Positions 26,902 to 33,708 of a stretch of DNA of 64,000 nucleotides are shown here, in pieces. The position numbers and the translations under genes were made by a program. How positions within the stretch are numbered: position 1 is the stretch's first letter; each line of letters opens with the position of its first letter. The stretch is from Hymenobacter sp. DG01. GTDB lineage: Bacteria; Bacteroidota; Bacteroidia; Cytophagales; Hymenobacteraceae. The notes beneath the pieces were generated by a model. The model saw nothing but the letters and a program-made list of their open reading frames with translations. It was not told the DNA's origin and ran no database searches. The stretch lies in the NCBI RefSeq assembly GCF_006352025.1, contig NZ_CP040936.1, positions 3,040,001-3,104,000 on the forward strand. The letters run 5' to 3'.

Positions 26902-28005
26902 CTACAGCTTCACCCCCAGCCGGCACTCAATTACATCGGCGGCGCCGCGGTGCACTTTTAGGTCCACGTTGCCGAACAGGTGCTCGGTGAAGTGGTATTT
27001 CAGCCCCAGCCGCTCGTAGTAGAACTTATTGGATTTGTACGGATTGTAGAGGTAAAAGCCCAGGTGCGACACAAATGCCAGCCGGCCGAACAGCAGCTCG
27101 TGGCCTACATACACACCGGCTTTTTTAACGTCGGGCAGGTTGGTGTCGGTGCGGGCAGTGTCCCGAAGCTGGGCCCGCAGGCTCCGGTCGTAGAAGCCTT
27201 CCAGCCCCGTTACCAGGTTGCTTTTGCGGTTGAGGCGCCACCCGGCGGCCAGGGTTACCGAGTTGACAAGGTAGCGGCGGGGGTCGGTTTCGTTACGCTG
27301 CTTCCAGCCCACGGAGGAGCTCAGGTTCAGGAAGGTGCGGCCTACATCGGCCGGCATTGGCTCGGGCGGGGTATCGAGCGGGCGCGCCGGGCGCTGCTGG
27401 TGGTAGTTAAGGCCCAGCAGCAGGGTAGGCAGGTTAATGCCAAAGTTGGGCTTGGTAGTAGCGCCGTTGGAATAGTGGTTGAGCCCTACCCCCACCAGCA
27501 GCCCCAGGTGCTCGGTCAGGGCCCTGTCGTACTCCAGCCGGGTTTGAATGGTGGCGTTCAGCCGCGAGCTGACGATGGTGTTCTTGTGGTTGCTGAGTTG
27601 GTCGTAGCGCACGGGAAAGTACCCTACCCCCGTGCCAATCCGGAAGCTGATTTCCTGTCCCTGACGCCGCCAGAAGGCCTTATTGATATAGATACTGGCC
27701 GCGTACGACTTGCCCAGCACCGGGTTGTGGTAGTCGTAATACACCAGGGCCAGGCCCACTTTGGGGTAGCGGTACCACGCATGCCAGGGTTCAGAGCCGT
27801 TGGTTTGCCGCTGCAGATTCAGCTCGAAGCCGGTGGGGTGCGAAACGGCCAGGTGCTTCACTGCCGGCGTATGGGCAATGATGAAACTGCCTTGGGCGTA
27901 CGCTCCTACCACCACAGGAGCAGGAGCTACGGCCGGGGCCTGCCCGTAGCCCAAGGCCGCGCTACTGAGCAGAACAGCTACCAGCAGTCCGTTCCGAATT
28001 GTCAT
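26902..28005 (-). CDS. PagL-like lipid A deacylase / acyloxyacyl hydrolase
   Basis: The 367-residue product has a signal peptide (residues 1-22) and beta-barrel-like alternation. The motif VGVGLNHYSNGATTKPNFGINLP matches the PagL active-site strand, with the His-Ser pair of the catalytic triad. PagL removes the 3-O-acyl chain of lipid A in the outer membrane. It is about twice the length of the enterobacterial enzyme, as is usual in Bacteroidota, with an added C-terminal barrel-like region (GWKQRNETDPRRYLVNSVTLAAGW). It is convergent with bTHX and divergent from the first PorT-like gene. Confidence 0.82.
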   Translation of the reverse strand: MTIRNGLLVAVLLSSAALGYGQAPAVAPAPVVVGAYAQGSFIIAHTPAVKHLAVSHPTGFELNLQRQTNGSEPWHAWYRYPKVGLALVYYDYHNPVLGKSYAASIYINKAFWRRQGQEISFRIGTGVGYFPVRYDQLSNHKNTIVSSRLNATIQTRLEYDRALTEHLGLLVGVGLNHYSNGATTKPNFGINLPTLLLGLNYHQQRPARPLDTPPEPMPADVGRTFLNLSSSVGWKQRNETDPRRYLVNSVTLAAGWRLNRKSNLVTGLEGFYDRSLRAQLRDTARTDTNLPDVKKAGVYVGHELLFGRLAFVSHLGFYLYNPYKSNKFYYERLGLKYHFTEHLFGNVDLKVHRGAADVIECRLGVKL

Positions 28006-28283
28006 AGAAGGCCGATTGCAAAAGGTACCAAAGTACGAAAACCTGCCTGTGTTGCCACGGAAACCAGCCGGGTATAGGGCGCCGGTAAGATGCTTCTACT
28101 GTTGATGTTTACTGGAAACGAACAAGTTATCCTTTCTTTATTCTTAAAGAAAAAGCCTGCTCATCCGCAACCTTGTACACCAAATTTGCGCTAATAGGCC
28201 CAGAAATCCACACTGCGCGTGGTAGTTGTGCGTCTGACATTGTGTTGTTGACCGCGTCCCCTAACTCCTTCTCCTCTTTTGTT

Positions 28284-29039
28284 ATGAAAAAACTTGCAGC
28301 CCTCTCGCTTGCACTCGTATCAGCCGCTTCTATTGCTCAGGCTCAGGACGCCGGCGGCTTCCGCATCGGCCTGAAAGTTGGCGGAACCTACTCTAACATT
28401 TCTGGCGACAACGTAAGCCAGATTACCGGCTCGGGCTACAGCACGGACCTCGGCGACTACAAGCTGGGCTACAACGCCGGCATTGGGCTGAGCATTCCGC
28501 TGAGCAGCGACGGGTTCTTCTCCTTCGCGCCGGAACTGCTTTACAACCGCAAAGGCTACGAAATCCAGTCGAAGCAAACGGGTAACCTGGGCACCGAAAA
28601 CGGCAAGACCGTGGAAAGCCGCGAAATTGAGCAGAAGCGCGTGCTGCACTACCTGGATGTGCCGCTGCTGGCCAAAATCAACGCGGGCGGCTTGTTTTTC
28701 GAGCTAGGCCCGCAGGTAAGCTACCTGTTCGGCTCGAAAAACAAGCAGCAGACGACCACCAAATACACGGACGGCACCAAAAACAAAACCGATAACGACG
28801 GCGGCTTCCTGGATTACAGCGGCATTAAGCGCGGCGAATCGTCGAAGTCGGACCTGGCCCAGTTTGATATCAGTGGGGTGGCCGGCGTAGGCTACATGAC
28901 CGATGGCGGCATCAGCCTGGGGCTGCGCTACGCCCGCGGCTTCAACTCCCTGATTGACACCAAGGACCAGGACAACGAGCCCAAGGCCTTCAACAACGCC
29001 TTTACCTTGCAGCTGGGCTATCTGATTCCGACCAAGTAA
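28284..29039 (+). CDS. PorT-like outer membrane beta-barrel protein, paralogue 1
   Basis: The 251-residue product starts at the ATG at 28284, giving a clean signal peptide (MKKLAALSLALVSAASIAQA-QD). The rest fits the Bacteroidota PorT/OMP_b-brl_2 fold: FRIGLKVGGTYSNISGDN at the start, FAPELLYNRKGYE, YLDVPLLAKINAGGLFFELGPQVSYL, and a terminal strand FTLQLGYLIPTK. These small barrels sit in the outer membrane; most have no assigned function. It heads a tandem set of three with separate terminators. Confidence 0.85.
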   Translation: MKKLAALSLALVSAASIAQAQDAGGFRIGLKVGGTYSNISGDNVSQITGSGYSTDLGDYKLGYNAGIGLSIPLSSDGFFSFAPELLYNRKGYEIQSKQTGNLGTENGKTVESREIEQKRVLHYLDVPLLAKINAGGLFFELGPQVSYLFGSKNKQQTTTKYTDGTKNKTDNDGGFLDYSGIKRGESSKSDLAQFDISGVAGVGYMTDGGISLGLRYARGFNSLIDTKDQDNEPKAFNNAFTLQLGYLIPTK

Positions 29040-29060
29040 GCTGCCCTGCACACATTATAC

Positions 29061-29093
29061 AAAGGCTGCTCTCCACGCGGGGGCAGCCTTTTG
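29061..29093 (+). terminator. Terminator of PorT-like paralogue 1
   Basis: Stem AAAGGCTGC (29061-29069) with GCAGCCTTT (29083-29091), followed by T/G-rich sequence. Confidence 0.7.
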
Positions 29094-29253
29094 TTTTGGC
29101 CCTGTCTGTAAGCTACCTCATACCCTACTGAGCAAGAGAAACTTCAGCGCAAACGCAGCCAAGCGTGGAACTTTTTCGGGATAAAACTGCAAGGCTGGCA
29201 CACTTTTCGAAGTTAGCTCAAGCGTGCATCTTTCACTCAACCTTCTTTGCACC

Positions 29254-29958
29254 ATGAAAAAGACCGTCTTTTTTGCCGCTGCCCTGCTGGGTGTAGCCGC
29301 TGTTTCCTCTTCTTCCTACGCCCAGGGCGTGCGCCTGGGTCTGCGCGCCGGCGCCAACTACTCTAACCTGGCCGGCAACATCCGCAACGAAAATACCTTC
29401 AACAACAAGTTTGGCTTTCTGGGCGGCGTGATGCTAAACGCCGACGTTACCGGCGACGGGTTCTTCTCCATCCAGCCGGAAATTCTCTACTCTCAGAAAG
29501 GCTTCGAAAACAAGCCCACCGAGTACACCAACACCGTGCTGGGGGTAGGATACACCGAGAAGCGCGAGGGCAAGGTAAACTACAATTACCTCGATGTGCC
29601 CGTGTTGCTGAAGGTAAACGCCGGCGGCCTGATTGTAGAGGCCGGGCCGCAGTACTCCTACCTGCTCAGTGCCAACGATGAAACCCAGATAACCCGCACG
29701 CGTCAGCCCAACGGCACGCCCCAGGTAACGGAAGTGCAGAACAAGAAAGACGTGAGCGGCTTTAAGCGCAGCGAGTTGGGCTATGTGGCGGGGGTAGGCT
29801 ACCAGGCCGATAACGGCCTCAGCCTGAACCTGCGCTACACCGGCGCGTTCAGCGACTTCGTGAAGAGCGACAATGGCAGCTACTTCAACGGCGACCTGGC
29901 CAACGCCCGTCACTCGGCGTTTCAGCTTTCTTTGGGCTACCTCTTCCCGAGCAAGTAA
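29254..29958 (+). CDS. PorT-like outer membrane beta-barrel protein, paralogue 2
   Basis: The 234-residue protein from the ATG at 29254 has a signal peptide ending SSYA-QG and the same block order as its neighbour: VRLGLRAGANYSNLAGN, FSIQPEILYSQKGFE, YLDVPVLLKVNAGGLIVEAGPQYSYLL, and terminal FQLSLGYLFPSK. The similarity across all blocks shows recent family expansion by tandem duplication. The sequence CTTCTTTG directly before the start may be a -7 box giving a very short leader. Confidence 0.85.
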   Translation: MKKTVFFAAALLGVAAVSSSSYAQGVRLGLRAGANYSNLAGNIRNENTFNNKFGFLGGVMLNADVTGDGFFSIQPEILYSQKGFENKPTEYTNTVLGVGYTEKREGKVNYNYLDVPVLLKVNAGGLIVEAGPQYSYLLSANDETQITRTRQPNGTPQVTEVQNKKDVSGFKRSELGYVAGVGYQADNGLSLNLRYTGAFSDFVKSDNGSYFNGDLANARHSAFQLSLGYLFPSK

Positions 29959-29981
29959 GCTCCGGCCCGACCCCACATCCC

Positions 29982-30021
29982 AGCCCCGACTGCCCTGCCC
30001 GGACCGTCGGGGCTTATTTTT
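29982..30021 (+). terminator. Terminator of PorT-like paralogue 2
   Basis: Stem AGCCCCGAC (29982-29990) with GTCGGGGCT (30006-30014) followed by TATTTTT. Confidence 0.85.
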
Positions 30022-30033
30022 GCTGATTCCGGC

Positions 30034-30041
30034 TACTTTTG
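30034..30041 (+). promoter_or_regulatory. -7 box of PorT-like paralogue 3
   Basis: TACTTTTG, a full TAnnTTTG match, 23 bp upstream of the ATG and directly after the preceding terminator. Confidence 0.55.
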
Positions 30042-30064
30042 CCCGGCTTTCACATTTCATCCTC

Positions 30065-30667
30065 ATGAAAAAAATCACCCTTTCCCTGTTGCTGGTCGCT
30101 GGTGCGGCTGGTCTGGCCCGGGCACAGTCGGTGCAGGTAGGCATCAAGGCCGGTGCTACGCTGGCTACCATCACCGGCGACGACGCCAATGATGCCAACA
30201 AGTACAAGGCCGGCCTCAATGCCGGGGTAGCCCTGCAGTTTGGGCTGGCGCCTAAGAATTTCATTGCTCTGCAGCCTGAAATCCTGTACTCCATGAAGGG
30301 CGCCCGCACCGAAAACGGAGCGGTAGAATCGAAATCGACCCTACACTACATTGACGTACCGGTGCTGCTGCGCATCAATGCCGATGGCCCCTTCTTTGAG
30401 CTGGGCCCGCAGGTAGGCTTTCTGGTAGGCGTGAAAAACGAGTTGAAAAGTGGTACAGGCTCCATTTCGGGCACTGATAAAAGCCTTTACAACACGGTGG
30501 ATATTGGGGGTATAGCTGGGGTAGGCTACCAGTTCGGCAGCGGCCCCAGCCTGGGTATCCGCTACAACATGGGCTTCACCCCGATTTACAAGGACGTGCT
30601 CGGCAACCGGATAAAGCAGTTTAACTCGGCTTTTCAGTTGCAGCTGGGCTACCGTATTGGGGGATAA
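30065..30667 (+). CDS. PorT-like outer membrane beta-barrel protein, paralogue 3
   Basis: This is the shortest of the set (200 residues). It has a signal peptide (MKKITLSLLLVAGAAGLARA-QS) and the same blocks: VQVGIKAGATLATITGDD, ALQPEILYSMKGA, YIDVPVLLRINADGPFFELGPQVGFL, terminal FQLQLGYRIGG. Central loops are shorter than in paralogues 1 and 2, consistent with divergence of surface loops. It has its own -7 box and a strong terminator, so all three genes are probably expressed separately. Confidence 0.85.
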   Translation: MKKITLSLLLVAGAAGLARAQSVQVGIKAGATLATITGDDANDANKYKAGLNAGVALQFGLAPKNFIALQPEILYSMKGARTENGAVESKSTLHYIDVPVLLRINADGPFFELGPQVGFLVGVKNELKSGTGSISGTDKSLYNTVDIGGIAGVGYQFGSGPSLGIRYNMGFTPIYKDVLGNRIKQFNSAFQLQLGYRIGG

Positions 30668-30711
30668 GCCGCCGGGGCAAGTAGCTCTTGCGGCTAAGCG
30701 CACCGCTGTAT

Positions 30712-30746
30712 AAAAAAGGCCTGCCCGGTTCCCCGGGCAGGCCTTT
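30712..30746. terminator. Bidirectional hairpin terminator
   Basis: A 14-bp stem (30715-30728 with 30733-30746) lies between convergent genes. The A6 run on the left supplies a U-tract for the leftward dipeptidase transcript. Confidence 0.85.
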
Positions 30747-30768
30747 GTGCGCGAAACAAACCGTACGG

Positions 30769-32130
30769 CTACTGCATGCGGGCCGCGTAATTGCGGTAGA
30801 AGTGCGGAATGGTTTCGATGCCCTTCAGGAAGTTGAACACGCCGTAGTGCTCGTTGGGCGAGTGGATGGCATCGGAGTCGAGCCCAAAGCCGAGCAGCAC
30901 GGAATCCAGGCCCAGCTCCGTCTTGAACATGGCCACAATCGGGATGGAGCCGCCACCGCGCGTTGGGATGGGGCGTTTGCCGAAGGTGGTTTCCATAGCA
31001 TCGGCAGCGGCCTGGTAAGCCACCGAGTCGGTGGGGGTTACTACCGGCTCGCCACCGTGGTGGGGCTTTACTACTACCGTTACGCCGGCGGGCGCAATGC
31101 TCTCGAAGTGCTTCTGGAATATTTCCGTGATTTCCTCGGAGGTCTGGTGGGGCACCAGGCGCATAGAAATCTTGGCGTAGGCCTTGGAGGCAATAACGGT
31201 TTTGGCGCCCTCGCCGGTGTAGCCGCCCCAGATGCCGTTCACGTCCAGCGTAGGCCGGATGCCGATGCGTTCCACGGTGGTATAGCCTTCCTCGCCGTAG
31301 GTAGCGGGCAGGCCGATGCTCTGCTTAAACTCCTCATCGGAGTGAGGCACACGGTTTAGCTCGGCGCGCTCGTCTTCGCTCAGTACGGCTACCTTGTCGT
31401 AGAAGCCGGGGATGGTGATGTGGTTGTTTTCGTCGTGCAGGGAGGCAATCATCTTGCAGAGCACGTTGATGGGGTTGGCCACGGCGCCGCCGTAGAGGCC
31501 GGAGTGCAGGTCGCGGTTGGGGCCGGTTACTTCCACCTCGTGGTAGCTCAGGCCACGCAAGCCTACCTCAATGCTGGGCTGGTCGTTGCTCAGGATGCCG
31601 GTGTCGGAAATCAGGATAACATCGGCCTTGAGCTTCTCGCGGTTGTTGCGGACGAAGATGGCCAGGTTGTTGGAGCCGATTTCTTCCTCGCCCTCAATCA
31701 TCACCTTCACGTTGCAGGGCACGCCGCCTTCCTGGTTCATCAGCTCCAGAGCTTTTACGTGCATGTACACCTGGCCTTTGTCGTCGCAGGCGCCGCGGGC
31801 GTAAATCTTGCCGTCCTTGATAACGGGCTCGAACGGACCCGAATCCCACAGCTCGTAGGGGTCAGCGGGCTGCACGTCGTAGTGGCCGTACACGAGTACC
31901 GTGGGCAGCGCGGGGTCAATGATTTTTTCGCCGTACACGATGGGGTTGCCGGCCGTGGGGCACAGCTCCACGTTTTGCAGGCCCACTTCTTCAAAGCGGG
32001 TTTTCAGGTACTCGGCGGCGCGCAACACGTCGCCATGAAACTTGGGGTCGGCGGATACGGAGGGGATGCGGAGCCAGTCAATCAGCTCACTCAGGAAACG
32101 TTCCTGGTTCTGCTCGAGGTAGGAAGCCAT
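30769..32130 (-). CDS. M20 family dipeptidase
   Basis: This 453-residue di-zinc peptidase has the M20 metal motifs YGHYDVQP (first His-Asp), GACDDKGQ (bridging Asp) and IEGEEEIGS (catalytic Glu pair). A typical lid/dimerisation domain lies between (DLHSGLYGGAVANPINVL). There is no signal peptide, so it should cleave short peptides in the cytoplasm. It is a single gene; a weak -7-like TACCTTTA lies about 30 bp upstream. Confidence 0.93.
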   Translation of the reverse strand: MASYLEQNQERFLSELIDWLRIPSVSADPKFHGDVLRAAEYLKTRFEEVGLQNVELCPTAGNPIVYGEKIIDPALPTVLVYGHYDVQPADPYELWDSGPFEPVIKDGKIYARGACDDKGQVYMHVKALELMNQEGGVPCNVKVMIEGEEEIGSNNLAIFVRNNREKLKADVILISDTGILSNDQPSIEVGLRGLSYHEVEVTGPNRDLHSGLYGGAVANPINVLCKMIASLHDENNHITIPGFYDKVAVLSEDERAELNRVPHSDEEFKQSIGLPATYGEEGYTTVERIGIRPTLDVNGIWGGYTGEGAKTVIASKAYAKISMRLVPHQTSEEITEIFQKHFESIAPAGVTVVVKPHHGGEPVVTPTDSVAYQAAADAMETTFGKRPIPTRGGGSIPIVAMFKTELGLDSVLLGFGLDSDAIHSPNEHYGVFNFLKGIETIPHFYRNYAARMQ

Positions 32131-32228
32131 GCGGCGGTGGGGTTGGTTGGAAATGCGGGGGTAAAGGTAGTAGGCCTTACACGAACACTATAATTCAGCT
32201 AAACTGTTTTCTATACACTGACTGCGTC

Positions 32229-32768
32229 TTACTCAAAACGCATTGTCAGTAGATTGTAGAACAAGATTTTTTTTGTAGCGGCTACCTCAGGATTTAGTTC
32301 GGGTGTAACACAAATTCTTACCCTTTTAGAATTAACGTACTCTACACCGCAAGCCCACACAGTAGAAGAGGCACTTCGGGGAAAAGATGAAATGGGAAAA
32401 GGGCTAAAGTCTTTGAGCGAATAGCTTCGGCCTAGCATCCCTTTAGGTCCATAAGCAACAAACACATTAGCCCCGCGCCCCACAGAACCCCAATTATCAA
32501 GTGCTATAATGGAACTACCGTCGGGAGCTACAACTGCACTTGCAGGCGCTTCTTTATTCAGAAGATTTCGCTGCCATTTTAGCGCTACACCTTTTGCTCT
32601 GTTTTCATATACTTTTACATAGCAAGCAGTGGCACGGTTTGCTGGAATGACATCGGCAAAATATGCACGATTAGATGAATAATAGCGCTTCTTCTGTAGT
32701 TCCGGCCACTCGTCGGCGAAGCTGTATGATGATAAACAACACCAGAATAGTAGTAGGTTAATTTTCAT
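32229..32768 (-). CDS. Exported hypothetical protein, A+T-rich
   Basis: The 179-residue product starts with a signal-like segment (MKINLLLFWCCLSSYSFADE). No domain is recognised; the middle (SAVVAPDGSSIIALDNWGS) suggests beta-propeller-like strands. Its base composition is visibly richer in A and T, with A/T-ending codons, than all neighbours, which suggests recent acquisition. It starts 12 bp after the stop of plsY and could be read from the plsY promoter. I cannot assign a function. Confidence 0.65.
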   Translation of the reverse strand: MKINLLLFWCCLSSYSFADEWPELQKKRYYSSNRAYFADVIPANRATACYVKVYENRAKGVALKWQRNLLNKEAPASAVVAPDGSSIIALDNWGSVGRGANVFVAYGPKGMLGRSYSLKDFSPFPISSFPRSASSTVWACGVEYVNSKRVRICVTPELNPEVAATKKILFYNLLTMRFE

Positions 32769-32779
32769 ATTAATGGCTT

Positions 32780-33421
32780 TTACTTCTTATCCCACGGCAT
32801 GGGCACGCGGCTTTCGGTGCCGGCACGCAGGCGGCCAATGTTAGCGCGGTGGGTGTACACGAGCAGGGCGGCTAGCACGAAGCCAAACCAGAGCAGCAGC
32901 GAGTTATCGGGCCGGAACTGGGGTAGCAGCTGCAGCAGGGCAAATACCACCCCGGCCGTCATGGAGGACAGGGACACGTAGCGCGAAATCAGCAGCACCG
33001 TGATGAACACCAGAATGCACACGCCTACCGTGGCGGGGGCAATGGCCAGCATCATGCCCAGCACAGTTGCTACCCCCTTGCCACCCCGGAACCCTGCCCA
33101 GATAGGGTAAATGTGCCCTACCACCGCCAGTACCCCACAAGCCAGCTGATAATACAGTAGCTGCTCGGGCAGAATGGCGCCCTGGTTAAGCATGACCTGA
33201 GCCAGAGAGGTAGCAGCCCAGCCCTTGAGCACGTCCACGGCCATCACGAAGGAGCCCGGCTTCTTGCCCAGCACCCGGAAGGTGTTGGTGGCTCCGGAGT
33301 TGCCCGACCCATGCTCCCGAATATCCAACCCGAAAAACATGCGGCCTACCCACAGAGCCGTCGGGATAGAGCCAATGAGGTAAGCGGCCACCAGCAGGCC
33401 AAGCACTAAGGGGAGATTCAT
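32780..33421 (-). CDS. plsY: Glycerol-3-phosphate acyltransferase PlsY
   Basis: PlsY (213 residues) uses acyl-phosphate to acylate glycerol 3-phosphate in the inner membrane, the first step of phospholipid synthesis. It has about five to six helices and the conserved loops GSGNSGATNTFRVLG and FRGGKGVAT. The ATG at 33421 is chosen because it precedes the first helix (LGLLVAAYLIGSIPTALW); the frame is open 38 codons upstream without family similarity. TATCTTTA at 33461-33454 is a candidate -7 box. The plsX partner is not in the window. Confidence 0.93.
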   Translation of the reverse strand: MNLPLVLGLLVAAYLIGSIPTALWVGRMFFGLDIREHGSGNSGATNTFRVLGKKPGSFVMAVDVLKGWAATSLAQVMLNQGAILPEQLLYYQLACGVLAVVGHIYPIWAGFRGGKGVATVLGMMLAIAPATVGVCILVFITVLLISRYVSLSSMTAGVVFALLQLLPQFRPDNSLLLWFGFVLAALLVYTHRANIGRLRAGTESRVPMPWDKK

Positions 33422-33527
33422 GGAAAGGGTGGGTAGCAGTTCAATCAATGAGGTAAAGATACGAGCCGAGTGGGGTGATGGTAGAGGAAGAAGGCAATGG
33501 AATAGCATGATGAAGCTATTCACCTCA

Positions 33528-33622
33528 CTTGTCATCCTGAGCTAAGCAAAGGACCCTTACCGTTAGTAGTCACTACCCCCAACGAAGCGGGAGAGGTCCT
33601 TTGCTTAGCTCAGGATGACAAG
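33528..33622. repeat. 28-bp perfect palindrome, TGTCATCCTGAG family, copy 1
   Basis: Arms 33528-33555 and 33595-33622 are perfectly complementary; the loop is 39 nt. It shares CTTGTCATCCTGAG, CGTTAGTAG and CGAAGCGGGAGAGGTCCTT with the element at 41705-41801. Confidence 0.85.
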
Positions 33623-33634
33623 CGGCGTGGCTCC

Positions 33635-33662
33635 TACCCTACCCTACCCTACCCTACCCTAC
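33635..33662. repeat. TACCC pentanucleotide tandem repeat
   Basis: Five uninterrupted TACCC units plus TAC. The minus strand reads (GGGTA)n with five GGG runs separated by TA, a textbook G-quadruplex pattern. It lies between the palindrome and the terminator of the giant gene. Confidence 0.9.
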
Positions 33663-33670
33663 TGGCCAGC

Positions 33671-33705
33671 AAAAAGCCCCGGCAGATTTTCTGCCGGGGC
33701 TTTTT
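33671..33705 (-). terminator. Intrinsic terminator of the giant secreted protein gene
   Basis: A perfect 16-bp stem (33671-33686 with 33690-33705), 3-nt loop, and a T5 tail. It starts 3 bp after the stop codon. Confidence 0.9.
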
Positions 33706-33708
33706 AAG

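Noticed and set aside
33528..33662. CRISPR-like array
   Set aside because: The repeats are a single palindrome and a 5-bp tandem run, with no spacers and no cas genes in the window.
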